Positions 22,880-32,523 of a stretch of 64,000 bases of DNA are shown one piece after another. The stretch's first letter is position 1; each line of letters opens with the position of its first letter. Position numbers and translations under genes: made by a program. Under the pieces are notes generated by a model. It ran no database searches and was not told the DNA's origin. It was given only the letters and a program-made list of their open reading frames with translations. The stretch comes from Bettongia penicillata ogilbyi (taxonomy: Eukaryota > Chordata > Mammalia > Diprotodontia > Potoroidae): positions 9,084,600 through 9,148,599 of the forward strand of contig JAJHZJ010000399.1 of assembly GCA_023548195.1 (NCBI GenBank). The letters are read 5' to 3'.

Positions 22880-23085
22880 ATAGTGTTGGCCTTGGAGTCA
22901 GGAAACATCAGAGTTTTGAAGCTACTTCAGACTAGCTGTGTGACATCTAACCTTTTTCAACATCAGTTTCTTCATCTGCCAAATGGAAATAATAATAGCA
23001 CCTAACTCACAGGATTGTTGTGGATCATATGAGAGACCTTTTGCAAACCTTGAAGCACTATATAAATACCAGCTATTGTTATGTA
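22880..23085 (+). mobile_element. CORE-SINE (MIR-tailed type)
   Basis: CTTGGAGTCAGGAAACATCA, AATAATAGCACCTAACTCAC, GATTGTTGTGGATCATATGA and CACTATATAAATACCAGCTA. Confidence 0.8.
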
Positions 23086-23184
23086 AAGCTATAATCCCAT
23101 GATCTATTATAACTACAGAATCCCAAGTAAGAATAGGACTAGACCTGTGTTTTCATTGGTATGAGGGGATGGGAAGAGAAGGGG

Positions 23185-23435
23185 AATAAATATTTGTGTA
23201 GCACCTACTATGTTCCAGGCACTGTGCTAAGTGCTTTATAGATATCTCATTTGATCTGCAAGGTAGGTGCTATTATTATCATCCACATTTTACAGGGGAA
23301 GAAACTGAGGCAAACAGGTTGACTGACTTGCCCAGGGTTAGTTAGTAAATGTCTGAAGCTAGATTTGAACTCATATCTTCCTGACTCCAAGCCCAGGGAA
23401 CTATCCATTGTGCCACCTTGCTGCCTCTGTTCCCA
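23185..23435 (-). mobile_element. CORE-SINE (MIR-tailed type), antisense
   Basis: Plus strand reads AGGTAGGTGCTATTATTATC, AAACTGAGGCAAACAGGTTG, GATTTGAACTCATATCTTCC and TTGTGCCACCTTGCTGCCTC, the reverse of the SINE. Confidence 0.82.
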
Positions 23436-23464
23436 GATGAAAAGACTCCTCATACCAAAGCAAA

Positions 23465-24060
23465 ATGGCACCTTCTCTGCAACCTCCCAGTCTTAGAGAG
23501 TTGCCTAAAGCACTGAGAGATTTTGACTTCCTGTTCAGGGTTTCCCAGTATGTGTGGGAGCTGGGACTTGAACCCAGGTTTTCCTGGTTCCAAGGTCATC
23601 TCTATCCACTACACCATGCTGCCTTGCAGAGGATTTGTAAAGCAAGGGGATTGCCCTAGATTTGGATTTGTTATGCCTAGGTTCAAAAGATACCTTTGCA
23701 GGAAATTACCTATGTAACCTTGGGAAAATCATATCATTCTCTATGGGCCTCATTTCCTTATGTGTAAAACAAGAGGCTCGAACTGCTTGATCTGTAAAGA
23801 CCTTTTTGCTTCTTGTCCTTTTCGTGTGACTTAGGAATCAAAGGGTAGCTTTAGGAATCTCACTGGATCTTAGATCCAACCCAACCCAATGGAATAGGAG
23901 TATTGCTTTGAAAAGAGTGCCGTATTTGAAATCAGAAGACCTGAGTTCAAATTTCCACCATGCTTCTTCCTGCAAGCCATTCAGTCTTAGTTGACGGTTT
24001 TACTTGCCTTGTCTGTTAAATGAGAGGGCAGTAGCAACGTTACAGGAATCATGCTCCAGA
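23465..24060. mobile_element. Cluster of three MIR-type SINE fragments
   Basis: 23465-23630 is antisense (GACTTGAACCCAGGTTTTCC, CTACACCATGCTGCCTTGC); 23640-23800 is sense (TTCAAAAGATACCTTTGCAG, TGGGCCTCATTTCCTTATG); 23900-24060 is sense (AGACCTGAGTTCAAATTTCC). The rest of 24060-24555 shows no repeat I recognise. Confidence 0.6.
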
Positions 24061-24554
24061 TTTCCAATCTAAAATTCTCGATTAAACAACCTCCTTCTGT
24101 ATTGTTTTGAGGTTCTTATATTTACTCATTTTGATTATTTACATTGATTATTTACATGCTTAAGATGACATTGTCTATAGAACACTATAGAAAACCATGA
24201 AACAAAGCAGCCATTTTGGTGTCACTGATCATGGCATGTCAGTGTCAAAGTGCTCACTTGTTAGGGAAGTCTGACTTTAAAGATGCATGTTGTCAATGAC
24301 TTGTGGAAGACAGATCAGGCTTGATTTTCTTAACCTTAGGAGGCAAAACTAAGATGAATAGGGAGTTTTGATTCAGTGTGAAGAAAAACTTCTAATAATT
24401 TTGTCCACATAGAAAGAACTGCCTTGGAAGACTGCAAATTCCCAACCAACAACTTGTTGGAAAATTTGTAGAAGAGATTTACGATTCCCATGTGAGTTCA
24501 GCTAGATGACCTCCAAGGGTCCCTTTCCATCTTGGGCTTTGTGGTTCTCAGCAT

Positions 24555-24720
24555 GGGTAAAGACCAAAGGATTATCAATCCATTCTTTCATGTTGTCTGC
24601 TCCTTGGAATGTGAGCTCCCTGAGATCAGAGACCATATTTTTAACCTTTCTTTGCATTAGCAGTGGTTAACACAGTACTTGGCATATAAGTGCTTAATAA
24701 GTGCTCATTGCCTGCTTGAC
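24555..24720 (+). mobile_element. L2-type 3' terminus fragment
   Basis: TGTGAGCTCCCTGAGATCAG, GTACTTGGCATATAAGTGCT and TTAATAAGTGCTCATTG form a short L2-like 3' end. Confidence 0.6.
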
Positions 24721-24764
24721 CCACTTAACAGCTAAAAAATGAATGAATTGTGCTTTTATATAAT

Positions 24765-25245
24765 AGGAAAGGCTAACATTTATATAGTGCTTTGAGATTC
24801 ACAAAGTGCTTTACAGACACCTCATTTTATCTTTCTAATACCCTTGGGAAGTAGGTCCCATTATTACCCCCATTTTACAGGTAAGGAAATTGAAGCAGGC
24901 TGACTTTACCAGTCACCCAGGTTAGTGAGTGTGAATCTAAATTTGAACTCCTGTCTTTCAGGTTCCATAATCAGGAGACAGCCAGGTGGATACAGTGGAT
25001 AAAACACTGGACCTTAAATCAGGAGGTCCTGAGTTCAAATCTCACATTAGATACTTAGTAGCTTTGAGACCTTGGGCCAAGTAATTTAACCTCCGTATGT
25101 CTTAGTTTCCTTTTCTGTAAAAGGTAGCTAATAATAATACCTACCCCCTGTGGTTATTTTGTGAATCAACTGAGATAACATTTGTTAAGCACTTTGTAAA
25201 CCTTAAAACGTTATATGAAGGATTGCTATTATTATTCATACAGCT
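24765..25245. mobile_element. Two CORE-SINEs in opposite orientation
   Basis: 24765-24975 is antisense (CTTTACAGACACCTCATTTT, CATTTTACAGGTAAGGAAAT). 24985-25245 is sense (ACAGCCAGGTGGATACAGTG, GGTCCTGAGTTCAAATCTCA, TTAAGCACTTTGTAAACCTT). They lie head to head and could form a weak hairpin. Confidence 0.75.
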
Positions 25246-25599
25246 CTATTTCAGACTTCAGTGTTAAATGTTTATTAATATTGATTAGAGCTGTCAATAT
25301 CAGCTCAAGTCAGTATTTCATAATAATATTTGCCTTTTATAATAGTTTTATACTTGAGAGTCAGACTCAAAAACACACTTTCATTATCAGTGATCAAAAC
25401 AAAAGCTGCTGTTAAGTATAATTAGCTTTAGAAATAGAAAGCAAGACAGAAACATGTCTATATTTGATCATTGTTCTTATATCACTTTGGTTGTCATTTA
25501 CATTTAAAATTTATCAGTAACCTACATGAGTTTCAGTAGTTGAATTTTTGTCTTCTTTCCGCAGAACTAAAAAATGTCTGCTTCAGGGCCTTACTTTTT

Positions 25600-26660
25600 T
25601 CTTTTTCTTCAGTTTTTTAAAAAAAATTTGTTTATTTATTTTTAGTATTCAATATTCACTTTCATAAGATTTTGAGTTCTAAATTTTCTCCACTTCTTTC
25701 TCCCCAAGATGGCATGCAGTCTGATACAGGCTGCACATGTATGACCATATTAAACATATTTCCACATCAGTCATGTTGGGAAAGAAGAATCAGAACAAAA
25801 GGGAAAAACCATGAGAAACAAAAAACAACCAAAAAAAGAAACTAGTATGCTTCAATCTGCATTCAGACTGCATAGTTCTTTCTCTGGATACAGATAGCAT
25901 TTTCTGCCTTGAGTTTTTCGGGACTGTCTTAGACCACTGCATTGCTTAGAAGAGCTAAGTCTAACAAAGTTGGTCATCACGCAATGTTGCTGTTACTAAG
26001 TACAGTGTTTTCCTGGTTCTGCTCAATTCACTGAGCATTAGTTCATGTAAGTCTTTCCAGGTTTTTCTAAAGTTCTCACCATTTCTTATGAAACAGTAGT
26101 ATTACATTACATTCATATACCACAACTTGTTCAGCCATTCCCTAGTTGATGGGCATTCCCTCAATTTCCAGTTCTTGACCACCACAAAGAAGAATTGCTA
26201 TAAATGTTTTTGTACATGTGGGTCCTTTTCCCATTTTTATGATCTCTTTGGGGTATAGACCTAATAGCAGTATTGCTGGACCAAAGGGTATGCACAGTTT
26301 GGCATACTTCAAATTGTTTTCTAGAATGGTTGGATCAGTTCACAACTCCATTAACAATGCATTAATGTTCTAATTTTCCCACAGCTTCTCCAATATTTAT
26401 TATTTTTCTGTTTTGTCATGTTAGCCAACCTGATAGGTGTGATGTAGTACTTCAGAGTTGTTTTAATTTGCATTTCTCTAATCAGTAGTGATTTAGAGCA
26501 TTTTTTTCGTATGACTATAGATAATTTTTAATTTCTTCATTTGAAAATGAATACCTGTTCATATCTTTTGACCATTTATCAATTGGGGAATACTTGTATT
26601 CTTATAGATTTGATTTCATTTCTCTATATATTTTAGAAATGAGGCAAGGCCTTTTTGAAA
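25600..26660 (-). mobile_element. L1 3' fragment (5'-truncated), antisense, just upstream of the first SH3RF1 exon
   Basis: The sequence matches the C-terminal part of L1 ORF2 and the 3' UTR on the minus strand, collinear with 54204-55260 of the full L1 (ATTTGCATTTCTCTAATC, CATTCCCTAGTTGATGGGC and the T-rich 3' end at about 25610). It ends about 95 bp before the exon acceptor. Open frames inside it are decayed. Confidence 0.85.
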
Positions 26661-26751
26661 TGCTCTTATTAAGTATTCATCTTTTCAGACCTTTTTTCTC
26701 TCTGTGTTCTAGCATTAGAAACTCACAAGCATGTTTTTCTGTTCTTTTAAG

Positions 26752-27027
26752 GGTGTACCTCAGTTACCATGTGCCAAAGCATTATACAGTTATGAGGGAA
26801 AAGAGCCGGGAGATCTTAACTTCACCAAGGGCGACATCATCATTTTGCGTCGACAGGTGGATGAAAATTGGTATCATGGAGAAGTCAACGGGATTCATGG
26901 ATTTTTTCCCACTAATTTTGTGCAGATTATTAAACCTTTACCTCAGCCCCCACCTCAGTGCAAAGCACTTTATGACTTTGAAGTGAGAGACAAGGAAGCT
27001 GACAAAGACTGTCTGCCATTTGCAAAG
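26752..27027 (+). CDS. SH3RF1: SH3RF1 (POSH) internal exon: SH3 domain 1 and first half of SH3 domain 2
   Basis: This 276-bp exon encodes 92 residues in phase 0. The acceptor is a pyrimidine-rich stretch ending in TTTTAAG before GGTGTACCT; the donor is GCAAAG followed by GTAAAC. The first residues are [22 protein letters not shown]3 domain 1 shows ALYSY (residues 10-14), DENWYHGEV (37-45) with the binding-pocket Trp, and the closing [11 protein letters not shown] motif (50-60). After a proline-rich joint ([10 protein letters not shown], 61-70) the second SH3 starts with ALYDF (72-76) and is cut by the intron after CLPFAK. The sequence and domain order match vertebrate SH3RF1, a RING E3 ligase that scaffolds Rac1, MLKs, MKK4/7 and JNK. 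The paralogues SH3RF2 and SH3RF3 are alternatives, but the linker in the downstream exon fits SH3RF1 best. The upstream flank holds an L1 fragment ending about 95 bp away. Confidence 0.95.
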
Positions 27028-27063
27028 GTAAACTTTCTCAAGTTGGATTTTTTGTTTGTTTGT

Positions 27064-27164
27064 TTTGAGGCACACAGCTAGTAAGGGTCTGAGATCAGAT
27101 CTGAACTCAGGTCCTCCTGACTCCAGGGCAAATGTTCCATGCTGCCTAGCTGCCCCTGGATATT
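27064..27164 (-). mobile_element. CORE-SINE head fragment, antisense
   Basis: GAGGCACACAGCTAGTAAGG, GATCTGAACTCAGGTCCTCC and CATGCTGCCTAGCTGCCCC, 37 bp after the first exon's donor. The rest of 27165-27590 shows only T-rich and unplaced sequence. Confidence 0.78.
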
Positions 27165-27814
27165 TCTTTCTTTTCTTTTTTTTTTTTAAGTTATTGTCTC
27201 TTTGTGTTTTTAAACCATAGTCATTTACCTTTAAATCAATGAACCTTGTAAACTACCCTGTCCTCCTCCCCTCCCTGCCAAAAGTCATTTAAGCAAAACT
27301 AATAGATATCATTATTATGTTTGTCAGAGTATACACCATTCGACATCCATAGTTTGTGCCTCTTGATTGGGATGCTGGAGGTGAGATTTATCATCAATTA
27401 ATTAGAGTTAACCAGAGTTCAACTGCTTTTCACTGTTGTTCTATTTCCTCCCTATTTGGTTAACTGAATGGGATAGATTGATTCATGGCCATTTGTACTT
27501 CCTTCTTACTTCCTTGTACTACCATTTTACATGAACCAATTCCTAACTTTAAATAAGATCTTAATGTGTTAAAAAGTAATAATCAATACAGAAGCAGCAT
27601 GACATAATGAATAGAACTGCTCTCAGTGCTTGGAAAACATTCTTAGCTATGTGATCCTGAGTAAGACCCTTAACCTCTCAGTGTCCCCAGGTGACTCTCT
27701 AAATTTCAGAATAGTTGACAACTTGCATTGTCAAGTTTCTTTTTGGAAAGTTCCAGCGAAATTGCATGTTATCAGAAAAAAAATAATCATCATTTACCAA
27801 AAATACTTTTGTTC

Positions 27815-28030
27815 GTGGGGCAACTAGGTGGCACAGTAGATACAGTATTGGGCTTGGAATCAGAGATGCATTTTCATGAATTCAAATCCAGCCTCAGATG
27901 CCTACTAGCTATACAACCTTGGGCAAGTCACTTAGCCCTGTTTGCCTCAGTTTCCTCATCGGTAAAGTGAGCTGGAGAAGGAAACAGCAAACCATTGCAG
28001 CATCTTTGCCAAGAAAACCCCAATTGACAT
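27815..28030 (+). mobile_element. CORE-SINE (long-tailed type)
   Basis: GGGGCAACTAGGTGGCACAG, TTGGGCAAGTCACTTAGCCC, GCTGGAGAAGGAAACAGCAA and GCCAAGAAAACCCCAATT in the order of the family. It sits in the short SH3RF1 intron. Confidence 0.85.
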
Positions 28031-28379
28031 CACAAAACATTAACTTTTATTCACAAACTATTATTATGTAAGTGCCAATTTAAAAAAAAAATCCCAAGTG
28101 TTTTCCTTTTTTGTTTTTTCATTTACCATCAAAATTATATCTCTCCCCCACACAAAATCTCCCAGCCTTAAAGTATGTATATGTCATGCTGAGGTATGGA
28201 AAGTTGAATGAACTAATGGGATTCCTAAGTTAAAAAGTCTGCTTCTGTGATTAAAGGTACACAGTACCAGGAAAGTTGTCTACTGAGATGATAATAGGTA
28301 GGCATTTTAAGGTGCATGTTACCTTTGTAAGTAAAGTTTGTAAAGTAATAGAAGGGCATTTAGTTTCATCTAAGAAAAG

Positions 28380-28835
28380 TTTGATAGTCCGTCTGACACT
28401 AGCTAACCTGGTCCTTTCCAGTCTTTTCACACCTTATTCCTTTTCACATACTCAGTGGTCCAGTAACACTGGCCTCCTAGATATTTGTCTCACTAGACTA
28501 TCTATGGATTTGGGGCATTTTCACTGGCTGTCCCTCATGCCTGGAAACTGCGCCCTCCTCAGCTCTGCTTCTTGGGACTTCTTTCAAGCCCCAGCTAAAA
28601 TCCTACCTTCTACAAGAAGCCTTTTCCCATCCTCCTTAATGCTGATGCCTTCCCTTTGTGGATTATCTTCAGTTTGTCCTGTAAATCTTATTGGTACATA
28701 GTAATCTCCCCTTTAGGTTCTAAGCAGCTTGAGAGCAGGGACTGTCTTTTTCCTCTATTTATATCCCCAGCACTTAGCATTGTGTTTGATGCATCATAGG
28801 TACATGATAAATGCTTGTTACCTGAGTAACTGACT
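28380..28835 (+). mobile_element. L2-clade LINE 3' end
   Basis: CTGTCCCTCATGCCTGGAAA, TCTACAAGAAGCCTTTTCCC, the GAGAGCAGGGACTGTCTTTT box and the terminal CAGCACTTAGCATTGTG before ATAAATGCTTGTTAC mark a sense L2-type 3' end. The 141-aa open frame over it is not a gene. Confidence 0.7.
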
Positions 28836-29124
28836 AAGATTTCTGTAAGCTAAAGGGAGGTGGAGATGGCTTGCAGCATCCTAGGTATATAATATTGCAG
28901 TCAAGCTTCTTCACAAGGAAATCACAGGGGAGCAACAGAGTCCTCCATCTATCTGAAAAATCATTGAGCTAGACAGCATTTGATTCAGGAAAATTGTAGA
29001 TATGTGCACAGATGTACCCATTATTGAGTTTTTATTCATGTAGTCTGAAATTCTCAAAGAGCACAAATTAAGTGACGAGTCTTTAATAGAACTTGGAAAC
29101 ATCATCATTTTGATATTCCTGCAG

Positions 29125-29220
29125 GATGATGTTCTGACGGTGATTCGGAGAGTGGATGAAAATTGGGCTGAAGGGATGCTGTCTGACAAAATTGGGATAT
29201 TCCCTATTTCATATGTCGAG
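29125..29220 (+). CDS. SH3RF1: SH3RF1 internal exon: second half of SH3 domain 2
   Basis: This 96-bp exon (32 codons, phase 0-0) runs from [14 protein letters not shown] to [10 protein letters not shown]. The acceptor is TTCCTGCAG before GATGAT; the donor is GAG followed by GTAAGT, a strong consensus. It completes the SH3 domain begun in the exon 2.1 kb upstream: DENWAEGML carries the conserved Trp, and GIFPISYVE is the closing strand with the Pro and Tyr that line the PxxP-binding surface. Because 96 is divisible by three and both borders are phase 0, skipping it would keep frame but leave SH3 domain 2 without its Trp and ALYDY partner surface. The exon is small and lies in repeat-rich intron, but the sequence is intact, with no stop or frameshift. 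Confidence 0.94.
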
Positions 29221-29489
29221 GTAAGTTAAGCTGCAGCAACTTTAAGTAAACTAGTGGTGGACCCAAGAAGTAGACTTTAATTATAAAATTTCATTATTAG
29301 TCATGACTCCTCTCCCTCTCCCCACCCCAAAGAGTGAACTGTATCTTAATCTTCTTTTATAGAGATAGTAATTGTGAGACACAAATAAATGATGAGAGTT
29401 ATGTTAGATCTCAGGACAAAGCTGGAATAATTCCTGACTACTGCCTGCCCCATGATTGCTGACCACTGAAATTTCATATGCTTCTCCCC

Positions 29490-29935
29490 CTCCCCCAAAT
29501 TCATTATTTTATTAGCATTCTTTCCTTTTCAAATTTTGAGTTCCAAATTTTCTCCCTCCCTCCCACACCTTCCCCCACCCACTCAGAAAGCAAGCAATAC
29601 AATATCAATTATACATGTAAAATCATGTAAAACATATTTCCATATATTAGCCATATTGCAAAAAAAAAGTAAAAAAAATTGTATTTCAGTTTTCATTCAG
29701 AGTTTATCAGTTCTCTCTCTGGGTAGTTGCCAAGCCTTTCAGAGTTGATCATTGTTGCAACATTATTATTTCTGTACATGGTGATCTGGTTCTTCTCACT
29801 TTACTTTGTATGAGTTCACATAGGTCTTGCCATGTTTTTCTGAGACCATTTGCCTCATCATATCTTACAGCACAATAGTACTCCTTCATGATCATATGCC
29901 ACAAGTTGTTCAGCCATTCTTCTCTCTGAGGAGTG
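29490..29935 (-). mobile_element. L1 3' fragment, antisense
   Basis: It begins with the L1 3' terminus (TTTTGAGTTCCAAATTTTCT) and continues through the 3' UTR into the ORF2 C terminus (TTGTTCAGCCATTC). It lies 270 bp downstream of the 96-bp SH3RF1 exon. Confidence 0.8.
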
Positions 29936-30039
29936 TCTGAGGGTAGATTTCTAATCAGGACTTAATAATTTAAAGGCCACTGCTATATCCGCTGTGCTAC
30001 TTAGCTCCCTCTTTTCCATAAGAAGTTATAATTAAGCCT

Positions 30040-30180
30040 TTAAATTTTTTTTATTTTCAACATTCATTTTTAAGAAATATTGAATTCCAGATTTTCTCCC
30101 TCCCTTCAGCCCCTCCACCCACTGAAAAGGCAAGAAATGTGATTTAAATTATACATGTGAAATCATGCAAAACAAGATTG
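30040..30180 (-). mobile_element. L1 3' UTR fragment, antisense
   Basis: About 140 bp repeating the start of the L1 copy at 29490: ATTGAATTCCAGATTTTCTC, then the poly-pyrimidine stretch and ATACATGTGAAATCATGC. Severely 5'-truncated. Confidence 0.7.
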
Positions 30181-30479
30181 AGCCTTTTTAAAAAATATAT
30201 GAGGTCATATTTTTATGGCTCTTTGGGAGTGGTTATGGAGGTGAGACACAGGAGGCATCTAGTTGATGAAAAGACAAATGATATCAGTAAAATCTATTTT
30301 TAATAATATGTGAGGGGTCCCCAGTCCAACAGTAGCAGTTCAGTGTATCTCTTAAAATATCTGTAAAGCATTTAATATAGTGCTTGGTATTATGTAGTAG
30401 GCACTAAATAAATGCTTGTTCCCTTTCCTTTTCCCCTCTTAGAGGTTCCACTATTATCAAAGTTTCCATCTGTGACTGA

Positions 30480-30800
30480 CCTTCAAGTGTCCCTTCCCAA
30501 AAGTAGAACCACAGATTTTAGAGCCTTAAGGGAACTGAAGAGATCAGCTAGTTCAACCCCTACATTTTTATGGATAACAATTGAGAGGCCAGGCAGAGAA
30601 CCCCTAATATGTGTCAGTGGATTTTAGGACTTGGAACAGTTAGGTCCATAGAAATGATGCAGTACAATGCCTCTGTTTTCAAAAAGAGGAAAAGAAACAT
30701 CACTTTCTCAGGGTGATATGGCTGGTAAATAGGAGAACTGGGTTTGAATCTGACTATTTTTATTCCCAGAATTTAGCACAGTGCCTGGTAAACAGTACGG
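30480..30800 (+). mobile_element. MIR-type SINE fragments
   Basis: CAGATTTTAGAGCCTTAAGG, AACCCCTACATTTTTATGGA, GGGTGATATGGCTGGTAAAT and ACAGTGCCTGGTAAACAGTA, decayed. Confidence 0.55.
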
Positions 30801-30809
30801 GCTTAATCT

Positions 30810-31868
30810 TGAAATGCTTTACCTAAGTGAACCCAATCTAATCCAATCTTTTTACTCCCTACAGCCTGGTCAAATATATGACAAGACCATGCTAATCCTA
30901 AGTGTTTAGGGCTGGATCATGCTAGGATACTTATTGATTGATTAAATGATTGATTAAATGAATGATTAAACTTCAGGAGTCACTCAGTAATGGCACAGAA
31001 AGTATATTCAGCAAAGTATTAGTTCATTTGGGTGCAGCTCTCCTTGTCTCTACATTTGGCACAGTGACGTCCTGGGCATATCAGTTGAGATTTTCCTGGC
31101 CTGAAGAGCACTGACTACTCATGCCTTGTACTTTTATGCCTTAGGCAACCAGGAAACCATGTCAACCATTTTATCCTTAGTCCACAGAACCGGTTAAGTA
31201 TTGAGGATACTTTCATTGACTTTTTTAGATAAAATAAGTCTATTCATGGATCTTCTATCTTTTCTGTCATTGCTACCAACTATGTAGTAGAAGATATTGC
31301 CCCTGCCACAAGGGCTGAAATTAAAAGGGAAATGGTTAAGGACTAGGAGTAGCCCCAGGAAAGTTCCTCCAGGACACACAAGGCCAAGACTGGTATTATA
31401 GATGGACTGATGGGTGTTTCATAAAGAGAAGGCATGGGATGATCGGAAGGAGCGGCAGCTTACATTGATGAGCGGTAGACGCTTTTGGATACCTGGGAGA
31501 AGAGCTGCCGATGCAACTGCTATCCCCAGAGAGACTGCACAGACTCAGAGACTGTGTTAGTGGGCAGCTGGGGTGTTGTCTAGGGGTAGTTCAGAAGACC
31601 TGTTGGGGAAAACTGGGATGTGAGTTAGGAGTGAAGTGAACCAGAGTGTGCCGGGTAGGGTTCTGGTAAGTGTGACCAGTTTTTTCTAATAAGTCCGTTA
31701 CTTGACACCCTAGGATTTGCATTTGTTAAGAAGTGATTCATTGCTCAAACTTGACCTTATAAATTAGTTTCCTTGGAATAAGAGTAGGTGCCAAAGGAAA
31801 TGTGTGTTTTTCTCAAACCTAATGACTAAGAAGTTTTCATAGTCAGTATTTATCTTACGATTGTATAC
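30810..31868. other. Unassigned sequence before the sense HAL1-like element
   Basis: No repeat recognised. 31430-31680 has several CpGs (GATCGGAAGGAGCGGCAGCT, GATGAGCGGTAGACGCTTTT) in otherwise CpG-poor intron. Confidence 0.45.
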
Positions 31869-31905
31869 AAAACATTAATAGTTGGCGGGGGGGGTGGGGG
31901 AGGAG

Positions 31906-31917
31906 CCAAGATGGCGG
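31906..31917 (+). promoter_or_regulatory. YY1-type site at the 5' end of the HAL1-like element
   Basis: CCAAGATGGCGG lies about 25 bp from the 5' boundary. The same GCCAAGATGGC core sits at the start of human L1, where YY1 binds and sets the transcription start. The same motif begins the other two HAL1-like copies and the full L1 in this window (on their minus strands). Binding is inferred from the motif only. Confidence 0.6.
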
Positions 31918-32523
31918 AGTAGAAAGACTTACATATGCTAGCTCCAAACCCACAGCCCATATATTTCCTGCAAAAAGACCTCCCCACAAATTATGGAGCA
32001 CTGCAAGGCGTGCAGAAACACAGTGGAAAAGATTTCTGTTCCAGAGAGCCCTGGAGAGCCGTCTCCAGGGGTCCGTTGCGCTCCGGACAGCGGAGCCCAC
32101 CCCTGCGCTGCCCTGGCCGCGAGGCCCCAGAGGAGCAAATCCGAGCAGGCTTCAGGGACGGAATCTCCGGCAGCCACGAAGGTCCCTCCACCCACAGGTG
32201 CTACAGGTCAGTGGGAGAGACGCCTGGGCTGGCCGAGAGGAGAGTGGGGTGTCTCCGTGACTCAGGAGGCAGTGGCAGAGGCCCGGGACTCCCGGAGCAG
32301 CAGGCAGAAGTTCATTACTGAAGGTCTCTGCATAAAGCCCCTGAGGGAACTGAGCCTGGGAGGCAGCCCTGCCCCCACCAGAGCACCAAAACGTAAGCTC
32401 ACATTGAATAGCAGCCGCACCTGCCACGGAAAGCCCATTTGAATCTCATACCCCAAGCACTAGTTGGGCGGATCTAGGCAGGGGTGGACAGGAATCTTAG
32501 AAGTCAAGTAACTGGCTGGGAAA

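Noticed and set aside
26594..26986. 130-codon plus frame overlapping the SH3RF1 exon in another frame
   Set aside because: It is a shadow of the exon and the upstream L1; the real frame has two SH3 signatures and splice sites.
28276..28701. 141-codon plus frame as a possible gene
   Set aside because: It overlies an L2-type 3' end common in the window.
28911..29189. 92-codon minus frame across the 96-bp exon
   Set aside because: Shadow of the exon; no start context or family.
31855..32456. Several 60-150 codon frames on both strands
   Set aside because: They lie in the GC-rich leader of the HAL1-like element, where stop codons are rare by composition.
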